Part shown: positions 12,391 through 21,787 of the stretch, piece after piece | Layout: every line of letters starts with the position of its first letter | Numbering within the stretch: position 1 is the first letter of the stretch | NCBI RefSeq assembly: GCF_037975245.1 | Contig: NC_092578.1 | Location: 17,553,821 to 17,617,820, forward strand | Length of the DNA: 64,000 nt | Direction of reading: 5' to 3' | From: Apostichopus japonicus | Taxonomy: Eukaryota; Echinodermata; Holothuroidea; Aspidochirotida; Stichopodidae | The notes under the pieces: generated by a model | What the model was told of the DNA's origin: nothing | Seen by the model: the letters and a program-made list of their open reading frames with translations, nothing else | The model's database searches: none | Position numbers and translations under genes: made by a program

Positions 12391-15300
12391 CTGGGTAAAG
12401 ACAGAGAAAGGAAGAGGAACAGAAAACATCCGTGTGAGGGAAAGTGAATGGCAGAAGAGAGAAACTTTAAAAGACAACATTCCTTTGGAAAAGGAATTTT
12501 AGTTCCAGACTTACTGTGTGATCATATATTTAATATCGTGGATGTTGGAAATCAAACCCCAGCATATTTGACAATTTTTGGACACTTGACGACTTAGCAC
12601 TCCCAAGATGAGCCAACAATAAGTACACTAATTTGATGAAATGGCTATTTTCTTCGGAGGGTACGTGCACACATTTTTCGCTCTAAAAAATAAAGAGGCT
12701 GACCAATTCCTCATGCACATAGTCCTGAGATGAAGAGAATTTAATATTTGAAGCCCCACAAACCAAAATAGAGGTATTCAGACCATTCTTTGTTATTGCT
12801 TTGGTGAAGATGAAAACATTGATCGGCGCATGCTTCCATCTCCACCAACACAATAACACAGAACTGGGGAGAATTTCATTTGAAAACCATTTCATTTGGA
12901 AAATTATTGCAAAATCTTGTCATAAAACTTTCAATGGATGTGTGACCCATTTTTCATCGCTCTTCACTACTGTACAGCAAAGGGATATCAAAAACCTGCA
13001 TTCAAGAAAAGATCAATATTTAATTTTCCGGAAACCATTAAACATTAACAACTATTCCCTTAGTGACCTTGAATGAAGGAAAGAACACCAAAACCAGGTC
13101 AACAGTGAAAGAATTGATTTTCGGTTATCAATCACACTGTACACAGTATAGTTGTAACAAGGCATTTCAATGGATTAAAATTGCTTCTCTTTGCTTTCAT
13201 GCAAAATTAAATGTATATTCCAGTGGTGAATAATATTACACTTACAGTACCTTAAAAAGAACAATATTCCATACAGTTTGGGGAGTAATCTACATCCAAT
13301 ATCGCATTGAAAAATGCTACTCAAAATGGTGAAATTGTTACTCTATATCAAAAAAAAAACATTGCAGTGTTTTGTACTGTATACAAACCATAGTAATTTT
13401 TTAGTATAAATGTTATAGTATTTCTAACAACACACAAAGCTACAGATCACAAAGAAACCTGTTATAGCAGCTGTCTTCCTAATTTGACAGATGTTCTTCA
13501 ATAAAACACTAAAACTGGCAAAATTTACTGATTAAACTAAACTAAACTCTGTATTTGTCATCATCAATTCATCATATTGACAAAATTTTTACCAGGTGAA
13601 ACTGACATACAGTAGTTATTCAATTATTTTTGTGCTACAGCCAACACATGTGAGTAGTGTATAGAGTAACTGATATCACCAATAAAATTTTGAGATATAT
13701 TTTAATTAGTTATGAATTGGAGAAGCTGTTTAAATTTTACAAACAGCTTCATGCCGCTGGAAACAAGTACCAGAACATGGATTACGGTATTTGTTCCGAC
13801 CGTAAGTACACACGGGTGTGCCGTGCCGCGTGCATGTTGACATTTGTCATTGATGAGAAGTTTACTCAATATCATAACAACTGAAATGATTACACGGATT
13901 ATGAAATGACAAACAAAGACTGCCGTTAGAGAGACGTAACCTTAATGAAAGAAAATGTAAGCGACCGAGCTACCTCTTTAACAGGATAGTAATTGTAATC
14001 CCAGTACCAAAATTTTCGCGGTAATATGTTAGGCACTATCATTTGCATTGGAACGAACGGGTGGAAAGTCTCGTACTCCCCAGTTCTCGAGTCACCGGCA
14101 GTGACTCCTACGTTCATAAGGCACCTTCCCATATCCACATCTTCCGCACCACCGACTTTGGAAAACGGTTTACACAGTTTCGGGTCGGAGAAACCCTTCT
14201 CGACCAACAACTCCACTGCCTTGTGGCTTAAAATGTATCCGGCTCCTCCGCTCATATAACCTTGACGGACATAGGGCTTGAACTTCCTTCCAAAGAAGAT
14301 GGGCTCGTTTGGGCTGTGGGTCGATACCAGTTTCCTAAGATTCTCGACGATGACGTAGGTATCGTCGTCGGCCTTTAGAAACCAGTCGGCCTCATTTAGA
14401 TAATTATCGTAGATGTGTTGAAAGGCACCTCTCGTCTTCTGCCACAGGTATTCCCTGCCTTCGTGGTCTACAACTGCCACTGTCGGAAAGTCTGTATCTT
14501 CGGAACTGATGAACAAAACTTTGTTGCATCGTTTGGCCCAGGTGGATTTCACGTGGATCGCTTTCGACTGGAGGTTCTTGGGATTAGTCATCACCCAGCA
14601 TAAAATACGTACATGCTGCACCATCCAACCGCTGAGAGCGTCTTCACCTGTGTGTACAGATTAGAAAGGATTACTCTAGGTATAGGTACAAATTGAGCAT
14701 TACAAGACAGTAATAGCCTGCTTTGCTAATAAAAAATAAACATTAATAAAAACAGGGCTTTTCTGTTTCACAAAACATTATTCATGGCTGCCCTGAGTTT
14801 TTGCTGTCTCGCTGAACCTTTTGAAAGCGTTCGAAAACTATCTAGTACTGTGCATAGACATTGACTCCGGAGTAAGAAGTACGCAGTTGTAGTCCTACTT
14901 AAGTAGATGAGCTATAACTTTTATCACTAAACAAATCAATGAAGGACAAAATGGTCTCCTTGCCAGCTAAGAAGGCAAACTGACTGTTCAATCAGAGTCA
15001 ACAGAAACATCTACACTGCACATGGGTTACTGCTCAAGTCCAATATATGAGAATGAGATACGTTAAATGGAAACTGCAATGATCCATGATAACATACTGC
15101 ATTACCAACAACAAAACACAATAGAAGATACCAGACAAAGGTCTGAACACAGCCTGGCTAAGTAGGTAGCATTTAATGTGTCTGGGTGGATAGGCATATA
15201 AGGACTGTATTGAATAAAAAATTTACAAATTATTCAAACAAAACCCATGTATACAAATAAACCACACTCCAAGCCAGTGTGTTTGTTAGTTAGCAAATGA

Positions 15301-15676
15301 GTAAAGAAAATATCATTATATGCAATATCCATAGTTAAGTTTATGACCTAATAAAGCTTACCATATTAACAGACAAGTTGACAAAGATAAAAAAAAAGGG
15401 CGAAAGCTTACCTAGCATAGAGCTGTCCAAGTGCGAGACAAAACGTGAGGCCTCCTCTTCGGATACTTGGTTATGATCATTCACTTCAACGTGTGTGTTA
15501 CCATGGGGATCCTTTATTAGACTTAAAAGGGAACTTTCTCTACTCAGTATATTTAGGTACAAAGTTTCTGACCTGCCTGGCTCTGAAAATTCTATTACAA
15601 CGAACGTCACAATACTTCCAAATATTAAGCCAAATATGAAGTTTAAAAAAATTTGTTGCGTGGATGACCCTGCCAT
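11986..15676 (-). CDS. C1GALT1: C1GALT1-like core-1 beta-1,3-galactosyltransferase (T-synthase), 3 coding exons
   Basis: Adds galactose in beta-1,3 linkage to GalNAc-Ser/Thr, making the core-1 (T antigen) O-glycan in the Golgi. Coding exons on the minus strand are 15412-15676, 13974-14647 and 11986-12390, joined in phases 1 and 0, giving 447 aa. The start is ATG at 15676 in GCCATGG; a more upstream in-frame TTG is ignored. Residues about 8-28 form a signal-anchor helix (type II membrane protein). The catalytic part carries [26 protein letters not shown] (DDD at about 182-184, binding Mn/UDP), [29 protein letters not shown] and [15 protein letters not shown], all colinear with vertebrate C1GALT1. 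It is longer than the vertebrate protein (about 363 aa) because of an acidic Lys/Glu-rich tail of about 80 residues. The next gene upstream is its Cosmc-like relative in the same orientation. Confidence 0.93.
12391..13973 (-). other. C1GALT1-like intron 2
   Basis: About 1.6 kb of AT-rich intron, phase 0. No additional exon or mobile element recognised. Confidence 0.8.
13974..14647 (-). CDS. C1GALT1: C1GALT1-like coding exon 2 (catalytic core)
   Basis: Acceptor CACACAG at 14648; donor GAG|GTAGCT at 13973, phase 0 after Glu of YYPVKE. It carries the DDD metal-binding motif and most of the glycosyltransferase-31 domain. In-frame translation beyond the donor diverges from the family at once, confirming the splice site. 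Confidence 0.92.
14648..15411 (-). other. C1GALT1-like intron 1
   Basis: 764 nt, phase 1, no recognised features. Confidence 0.8.
15412..15676 (-). CDS. C1GALT1: C1GALT1-like coding exon 1 (cytosolic tail, signal anchor, stem)
   Basis: Starts at ATG 15676 in a GCCATGG context and ends at donor AG|GTAAGC (GT at 15411-15410), phase 1. It encodes MAGSSTQQ, a hydrophobic helix and a stem region ending SHLDSSML. An AAAG acceptor-like site at 15691-15690 suggests a separate 5' non-coding exon further upstream. Confidence 0.85.
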
Positions 15677-15689
15677 GGCTCCCTTCAAC

Positions 15690-16460
15690 CTTTACAAGAG
15701 AAACACAATGTTCAGTATAACTTATGATTTTCACACCTATCTTAGGTCATAGGCCTTACTGCCAATTATCATGCTGTAATTAGCCGACACTCTACTTTCA
15801 GTTCTTGCCATGTCTTTTGGGCTGGTATACACAAAAACCTAGGGCTACCTAGGCTAGGCCCTGTACGCCCAATACTGCTCAACGAGTTTGACGAATAAGA
15901 GCGAGCTATTGCCAACCGTTGCTTAGGGCTTAGTTCAGCTGGTAGTGTTCTTAAACCAAGTTTGACCTTCACGGTGAGCAATCAGACGCGTTAATTTTGT
16001 TTGAGGCCTAACGTTACAGCTCTTGCAGGTTATATTATATAACGTTAGGCACAACGCCAGCCTCGTCCCTTTTCGGAAGCTGTGCTAGCCTATTATTCGA
16101 TTTTAGTGTACAGTAGGCTAGTTGGATTAAACATATCTTTTAAGTCGGTAGGTTAGCTGGGCCGACGAATGAGTAAAAATGGCATTCCTAAGTCTTACAC
16201 TGCAACGTTAGCTCCACAGTAAAGAAGTGGTTAGCACAAAGTGCATAAACTGTCGCGAGTGTAACACGTTACAACTCCTCAAACGACTAACGAAAACTTC
16301 TGAGACACCAAACAATCGAGCACGATTACTCCCTAGTTAAAAAAATACCTAACATCGAGTGGCAAAGTTATTTGCACTTCATATGATTCGTTATAAAGCA
16401 AATCCGTCAAGTTACTCAGCTCATATGACTACCCTAGCGTTCACCTTTCTGGAATTTGTA
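15690..16460 (-). promoter_or_regulatory. probable C1GALT1-like promoter / 5' non-coding region
   Basis: Upstream of the start codon base composition becomes less AT-rich and CpG-bearing. The palindromic word AACGTTA or close variants recurs: TAACGTTA near 16009, AACGTTAG near 16041 and 16205, ACGTTACA near 16266. Open-frame and repeat signals are absent. Assignment as promoter rests on position only. Confidence 0.4.
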
Positions 16461-16469
16461 GCTATACAC

Positions 16470-17719
16470 GTACGTACGTAAGTACAACAAATTCTATTGA
16501 CTTTCTGGTTACAAAGCTGAAGCCAGCGCACAATTCATCATCAGATTCATTGCGTTATATGAATGAACATCACAGAGAACAGTTACGTGGAAGTTGCATG
16601 CTCACCATTTCCACGATGGGGGATTCTTAATTTTCAGACTTATTTAGGGAGGGTCTTGAGTTAAATGCTAGAGCAAGAGTCAGAGAAAAATAACATAGAG
16701 AATTTTATGGATCAAGTCTCTCTCATACCTGGGGTACTATAATATGGATTGTACCATTTGATAATAGGTTGGCATCTAGGTTAGGGATTTCAGTAATTGT
16801 ATTTAAATCATTGTGGTTTTCTGTCGTATTATGACATGTATTTATATATGGTGATAGTGTAAACAATACAAGAACATAAATAAAACTCTTGTCTCTGTGT
16901 ATTTTTACCTGCAAATCATGTTTTTTAGGACATGTAATACACATGGTGATACTTAAATGTTCATACAAAAATAAATCGTTTTATTTGTCTCTGCCACATG
17001 TCCGATACCATAAAAGAAAATATAATTACTCCAAAATTGTAGCGATTATTTTTCAATTGCCACATGTCCCATAACAATGTATGTTCAATACAACAACTGT
17101 GTGAGACTCTACACATAAACAACATTACCAAAACCAAAGTTGAAAACACTCCTCTCTGAATAGTGGAATATGCCAGCCGGTTATGAGAGGGACATGATCC
17201 GATTTTACATAAATAGGAGGTGTGTGGCCCCTGGGGTCATTGAAGCCAACTCACATAGGGGTGTCTGGATGTCCTCCCTAAATAATCAAATGCCACTAAT
17301 TAGGGGATAGGGCATCATGAACAATATCAACAACAATATTCACACTCATGTGAAGGCATAGCCTTATATTTCACAATATGTCTTACATAAGAAGAAAATT
17401 GGTAAACTATGATAAACTCAAGTACACATAAAGATGACAGCCAGTTGCTGCACACATTCTTCTCTTTATTGACACTACATATAATACAGTATTAACTACT
17501 AAGATAGTCGCAGGGTGGAGAGAATCATCTATATCATAGTTAAATGTACAAATTGCAGAAGAGGTATAACTTTGCGTATCTAAGACAATATCCAAACTTT
17601 TACAGTATAATGTTACTTGAACTAAAAAAGAATTGTATTTTAATGACATTCTTGATACACTGACAGCTACAAGGAACATTCCAAACGAATCTCATTTTGA
17701 AGATAAATCCACAAGAAGA
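16470..17719. other. spacer between the Cosmc-like and C1GALT1-like genes
   Basis: About 1.25 kb of AT-rich DNA with no supported gene. I searched its minus strand for the usual Cosmc/C1GALT1 C-terminal block (CCSD..V.F) and found none apart from the short exon at 17720-17779. Confidence 0.5.
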
Positions 17720-17779
17720 TTAAAAGAGGGAAGTAACAACTTTTGTAGAACATCTACCACCACTACAACACAGATCCCC
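17720..17779 (-). CDS. C1GALT1C1: candidate Cosmc-like terminal exon (short)
   Basis: After an unusually short intron of 87 nt with a long pyrimidine tract, acceptor GGTAG at 17780 opens in the correct phase onto GDLCCSGGRCSTKVVTSLF and TAA 17722-17720. The Gly-x-x-Cys-Cys-Ser start matches the GPECCS block that opens the last exon of the neighbouring T-synthase. The rest of the usual C-terminus (about 35 residues) is missing. It could be a truncated end, or the true exon may lie elsewhere. Confidence 0.5.
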   Translation of the reverse strand, partial: GDLCCSGGRCSTKVVTSLF

Positions 17780-18769
17780 CTACCACAAGTGAAAATTAAA
17801 AGAAAGAAAAAAGAAGAAAGAAAAGAAAAAGTAAACCTTTTTTTAAGGAGAGAAAGAGTGACTTACCTCCACTGATGGGTGGTGTATATACCTCATATAC
17901 CATGGATTATATTTTATGGTATTGCCTGGCAACTCATGATCAGGAATGAGCATCTGGAATCGGGGTTTCCCCTCAGCATCTTTGGACTCTTTTGTGTGAT
18001 AGACATGTAGAGGCTGTAGGCACTCCACTAATTCCACATCTTCCTTTTTCCCTCCTTTTTGAGCAGGACAAGATGGAATGGCCTCGTGTAGAATACTCAG
18101 GCCCTCCCTGGTCAAAATGGTCACCACTCCCCTGTCCTTGTCATCAGTCAAAACGTGACCGAGATATCCCGGTATGTAAGCTTGGTGTAATAAAGACATG
18201 AAACAGACATTTTCTGGGACCACAAAAATATCGTACTCCAACTTGATGAATAGATCATAATCTAACCTAAACTGATTGTAGACGTACTCGGTTGCCTTCT
18301 TATAACGTTCCCAAGATTGGCTTTCGACTAATTCAAAACCCAGATCGACTGTTCCAATATCTTTCTCTGTACCCTTGGTGAACAGAACAACTTTATGGCA
18401 GTGTTTTTCAGTGACAGCCTTAACAGCAATCATAGCCGGCTTGCTGCCTCTGGCGCACATGACATAGCAAAGAATTTTAATATTTTCTCTTAATAGAGAG
18501 GAGTTGAAGTTTGGATCAAATGGGAATGACTTTACCATACGTGTCATCTCATTATCGATCGTAGGTGTACTAGTCATGTTATTTAGACTTCTTCTCTGAA
18601 GATAAAAGCTGTTTCCTCCCAACGAGTAGTCTCTGTTTCCGTAAAAAATGGGTTGTCTCTTCATCGATGTTGTTCTCTTGGAAATTGCATCGTATTGAGT
18701 AAATATGTAAGAAAGCATGACACCGACGATCAAGCCGAGGGCCAGGGGAAATATATTACTCTTCGCCAT
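17720..18769 (-). CDS. C1GALT1C1: C1GALT1C1/Cosmc-like T-synthase relative (probable chaperone)
   Basis: Cosmc is an ER membrane chaperone that folds C1GALT1. Main coding exon 17867-18769 plus a short candidate terminal exon 17720-17779 give 320 aa (human Cosmc is 318). Start ATG at 18769 lies in GCCATGG. Residues about 5-24 (FPLALGLIVGVMLSYIF) form a signal anchor. Family landmarks follow: IKILCYVMCARG, VTEKHCHKVVLF, ATEYVYNQF, PGYLGHVLTDD, IPSCPAQ and KDAEGKPRFQ. These resemble Cosmc more than T-synthase, notably the C-P-x-Q and DA-x-GK segments. The catalytic DDD is replaced by EYD (about 178-180), which argues against transferase activity. Its last intron has the same position and phase as C1GALT1-like intron 2. 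A divergent inactive C1GALT1 paralogue is the alternative reading. Confidence 0.78.
17867..18769 (-). CDS. C1GALT1C1: Cosmc-like main coding exon
   Basis: Contains 301 codons from ATG 18769 to HHPSVE, ending at donor GGAG|GTAAGT (GT at 17866-17865). Without splicing the frame would add only VSHSFSP and stop. The exon extends 5' as untranslated sequence to acceptor TTTCATTTCAG at 18833. Confidence 0.85.
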
Positions 18770-18832
18770 GGCTTCAGCTACAAACTGTCTGCTCCCTCTT
18801 CTTCCTAGTAAAAGAAGGTCCTTTGTCAAAAA
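18770..18832 (-). other. Cosmc-like 5' UTR part of exon 2
   Basis: From acceptor TTTCATTTCAG (ending 18833) to the ATG. The frame upstream of the ATG is open but has no ATG. Confidence 0.6.
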
Positions 18833-18872
18833 CTGAAATGAAAAGATAACATAAATGTTATATAGACAAGTA

Positions 18873-19147
18873 AGAGCGTGGTGGTCAAGTGGTTAAGGCA
18901 GTGGACTTGTGATCTAAGGTTTGCAGGTTTGAGTCCTGGCCAGATCATTGTATGGCTGAGGCACCCATTATCTCCATTGCCTCTCTAATCCAGGTGTATA
19001 AATGAGGACCTGTGAGATAAATTGTCAGTTCAAGGGTGCTGTTTAGCTGCTGCCATGTTACTAAATATTGTGATGTGCCTTGAAACTGCTATTGGTGGAT
19101 AAGTCTGCACTTAATAAATTTAAATATTATTTTTTATTATTATTAAA
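18873..19147 (+). mobile_element. tRNA-derived SINE, family A
   Basis: Pol III A box TGGTCAAGTGG at 18882-18892 and B box GGTTTGAGTCC at 18926-18936 are spaced as in a tRNA promoter. A tRNA-unrelated body follows (ATCTCCATTGCCTCTCT, CCAGGTGTATAAATG), ending in an AT-rich TTATTATTATTA tail. A second copy lies at 42188-42535. It sits inside the Cosmc-like 5' UTR intron, on the opposite strand to that gene. It does not fold as a tRNA: the 5' half lacks a matching acceptor stem. Confidence 0.8.
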
Positions 19148-20771
19148 GGAAATTAGACTGTGCTGATAATATTCCATACCTGTGACACTGCTACACTACA
19201 ATAAGTACTTCCTGAAATTAAATATCTCAAGAAAAGTGGAGAATCTTCAGGAATGTCTAAATTAAAAGGATTACCAAATAGTATACTGAGAGCTACAGTA
19301 CTACAATTCACAATTTTTTTTTCACAAATGTATAACAGCATAAGGGTACTTATCTCCTTATCCCAAGATTGCTAGATTTAGTAGGCTATCTTTATGGACT
19401 GGTCTACCATTGAATATAAAAGCAGGTGGTTTTCCCCAGATACTGAATACAACTACTGTACACTACCTGTACATTGACAAATCCTTCCAGACTTTTTAAT
19501 AAAATAAACATCCAGTATAAAGTGACTAGTGTAATCAATCATTAACACATTTTGTAGCCCAGACAATCTTGCATATTTTCCAATGGAAATTTTCTTCATT
19601 ACTTGAAACAAAACTAACTTACAGTAGTTCTTACTAATTTAATTATTTTAACATTCAATGTTTTTATGAATAAATTTTACTACTGTAAAGAAAGGCAAAA
19701 TGGCATTTAGCTATATGCACTTGAGCGTATTTGTCCGGCAACCAGCAAAATCACATATAGGCATTTTATTATTTTGCCTGGCAGCTGGACAAACACGGTG
19801 TAGTGCCCTCATTATTCATCAGGCAGACAGACCAATACATAAGGACTAACACTTATCACATAAAACTGACAGCTGGATAGAAATGGAATTTGCATGTTGA
19901 AAGCATCAAATTCTGCTTTAACAGTAGTAAAATGTAACTAGTATGTCAGATAGAATTGTTACTTGCATACGCTGATTAACTTAAGAGAGGTTGTTACTGA
20001 AATGGCACCAAAATGACCAAATATTACTATCTAGAGTAAATGCTCATCACCGTAATGTTTTAAGTTGTCATTGTGGTTGATATTATCTTGTCCAGTGACA
20101 TGCCAAGTGTTATGTTGGATAGAACATTGTGGAAGTTCATTGAAGGTCTACCTGATATTCAATCTACAGTTTCATAGAATGTAACTTAGGCTAATGTGAA
20201 GACTGATTGGGTTGAACCCTCAGGGTGGAACTTCTGGTACTCTGCACCTTCTCAATTCTGCACTCAAATTGACAAATAACTGTCAGACGATTATGAGGCA
20301 TACATAGTTATTCACCTGGCTGTCAGGCTAATAGCCACAACTATAAAGAATATGGTCCAAAAAAGAATGCACCAAAATCCAATTCATCAAAATCCAGTTC
20401 AATTACAAACAGCATAATATGAGATTTTCCTTTTTACATTCAACTGTTACTTATTTTACCAAACCTCGAATCTCCCATTTGTTCAGAATAATTCAATACA
20501 AAATATCGCTATTGTTGTGAAAGACAGGTTGGCAGGTCTTAGTGTGACTTAGCCTTGTCCTGTTGTGAAACGATCGTGTTGTAACGTAAGGCTTATTACG
20601 AATGAAACATAACGTTTCGCTAAATAGGTACCTACACAAGGAGGCCAAGACTAGTGACAACATTACAGTAGTTCCGAATTAGCATTTTATATCTGCATCG
20701 AACTGAAAAGGTATCAATTTGGAATATTAAAAAGGACATTTAAGAAAGCAATAAAATATGGAAGTACTTAC
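19148..20771 (-). other. inferred 5' UTR intron of the Cosmc-like gene
   Basis: No open frame, splice pair or mobile element recognised beyond the SINE at its left end. Sequence is AT-rich. Confidence 0.45.
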
Positions 20772-20870
20772 TTTTGCATTTATTCTAAGTTATCTTTGCG
20801 AAGTCAGACGTTGCCTGCGTGTTTCTTTTTGTATTACGTAAAGTGACCAAAACGCAATGATTCGAATCTG
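20772..20870 (-). other. probable Cosmc-like 5' non-coding exon and start region
   Basis: A strong minus-strand donor, AAAA|GTAAGTAC (GT at 20771-20770), ends a stretch with higher CpG content. Joined to acceptor 18833 it would leave the main ATG as first long frame, preceded by a five-codon upstream frame, ATGCAAAA/TTTTTGA, spanning the junction. The 5' limit is not visible. Confidence 0.4.
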
Positions 20871-21711
20871 CCCACAGAGCTGAATGTAAATAAACAACTC
20901 AATATGCAGCAGTACAGCTATGCAAACATGAAAATTGATGGCAGAAATCTTAAATTATCAAGAAGGAAACTTCAGAATAGCAAAAAACTATAACTTTAAA
21001 GCTCAATGTCACATAAACATAAACTCCATCTTTGAACCAAATTTCTTATTTCCCGGTGACACCTGCCTTGGTGTCTGCAGTTCCCAAGGAAGGTAAATCC
21101 GACTTTTTCATAATATTAGAACGGAAATTGAAATTCATTTGCAGGTTTGTTAGAGACACAACAATGTTTAACACTGTTTTTTAAAAAGGACTTCTTTATA
21201 CTATTTAACTCACTTATTCATTCAAGCCATCCAAAACAGGTTACGTCCAACCAATCATATCTCGAGTTAGGAACAAAATATGAATCAATGGTTTTCACTG
21301 AACTAAACAAAGTGGAAATATATATTTTGTCTTAAACTATTTTAAGTATTTAGGTCTGTGTGTTACATGCATTGTCTACCACCGCCGATATCACTTTAAC
21401 GTGGCCCATTAAAAATATAACGAACAAATCCTCCTTCGATGGGTTTTTAATAATTCCTAATTGAGATCTGCTTGTACCACATTGATTTCTTTCGAAACCG
21501 TACAGTACACATTACATTGATATTATACGTCTGTATTTTCCGACTTGAAGGGCGCCCCTGATAATAGTACAATGACCTTTCTCTCAAGTAAAAGTTAGTT
21601 ACCATCTTGATGCAGTTCACAGCAGTATCTTGGCTCTCAATCAATATAAATCGATACCTAAGCAAGATAATCATTTTGTCTTCAAAGAATGGAACGATTA
21701 GAACCACCACC
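20870..21711. promoter_or_regulatory. inferred divergent promoter region
   Basis: About 0.85 kb separates the presumed first exon of the Cosmc-like gene (minus) from the start codon of the polycystin-like gene (plus). No TATA box is assigned with confidence. Called on head-to-head position only. Confidence 0.35.
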
Positions 21712-21787
21712 ATGGAAATCTGGACGAAGCAGGTGCTATTGAAAATTGCCGTGATTGTTTTGATAAACTTTAGAAGTGGATTAACAG
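21712..21787 (+). CDS. PKD1: polycystin-like exon 1 (signal peptide)
   Basis: ATG in ACCACCATGG (strong Kozak); encodes MEIWTKQVLLKIAVIVLINF then RSGLT, a typical signal peptide. Donor ACAG|GTGAGT, phase 1. Confidence 0.8.

Noticed and set aside
18770-18829. Longer N-terminus for the Cosmc-like protein beginning MTKDLL
   Set aside because: The first codon is TTG, whereas the ATG at 18769 has a perfect GCCATGG context and opens directly onto the signal anchor.
18882-18940. Possible tRNA gene
   Set aside because: A and B boxes are present but no cloverleaf with a matching acceptor stem forms; a SINE body and tail follow and a second copy exists at 42.2 kb.
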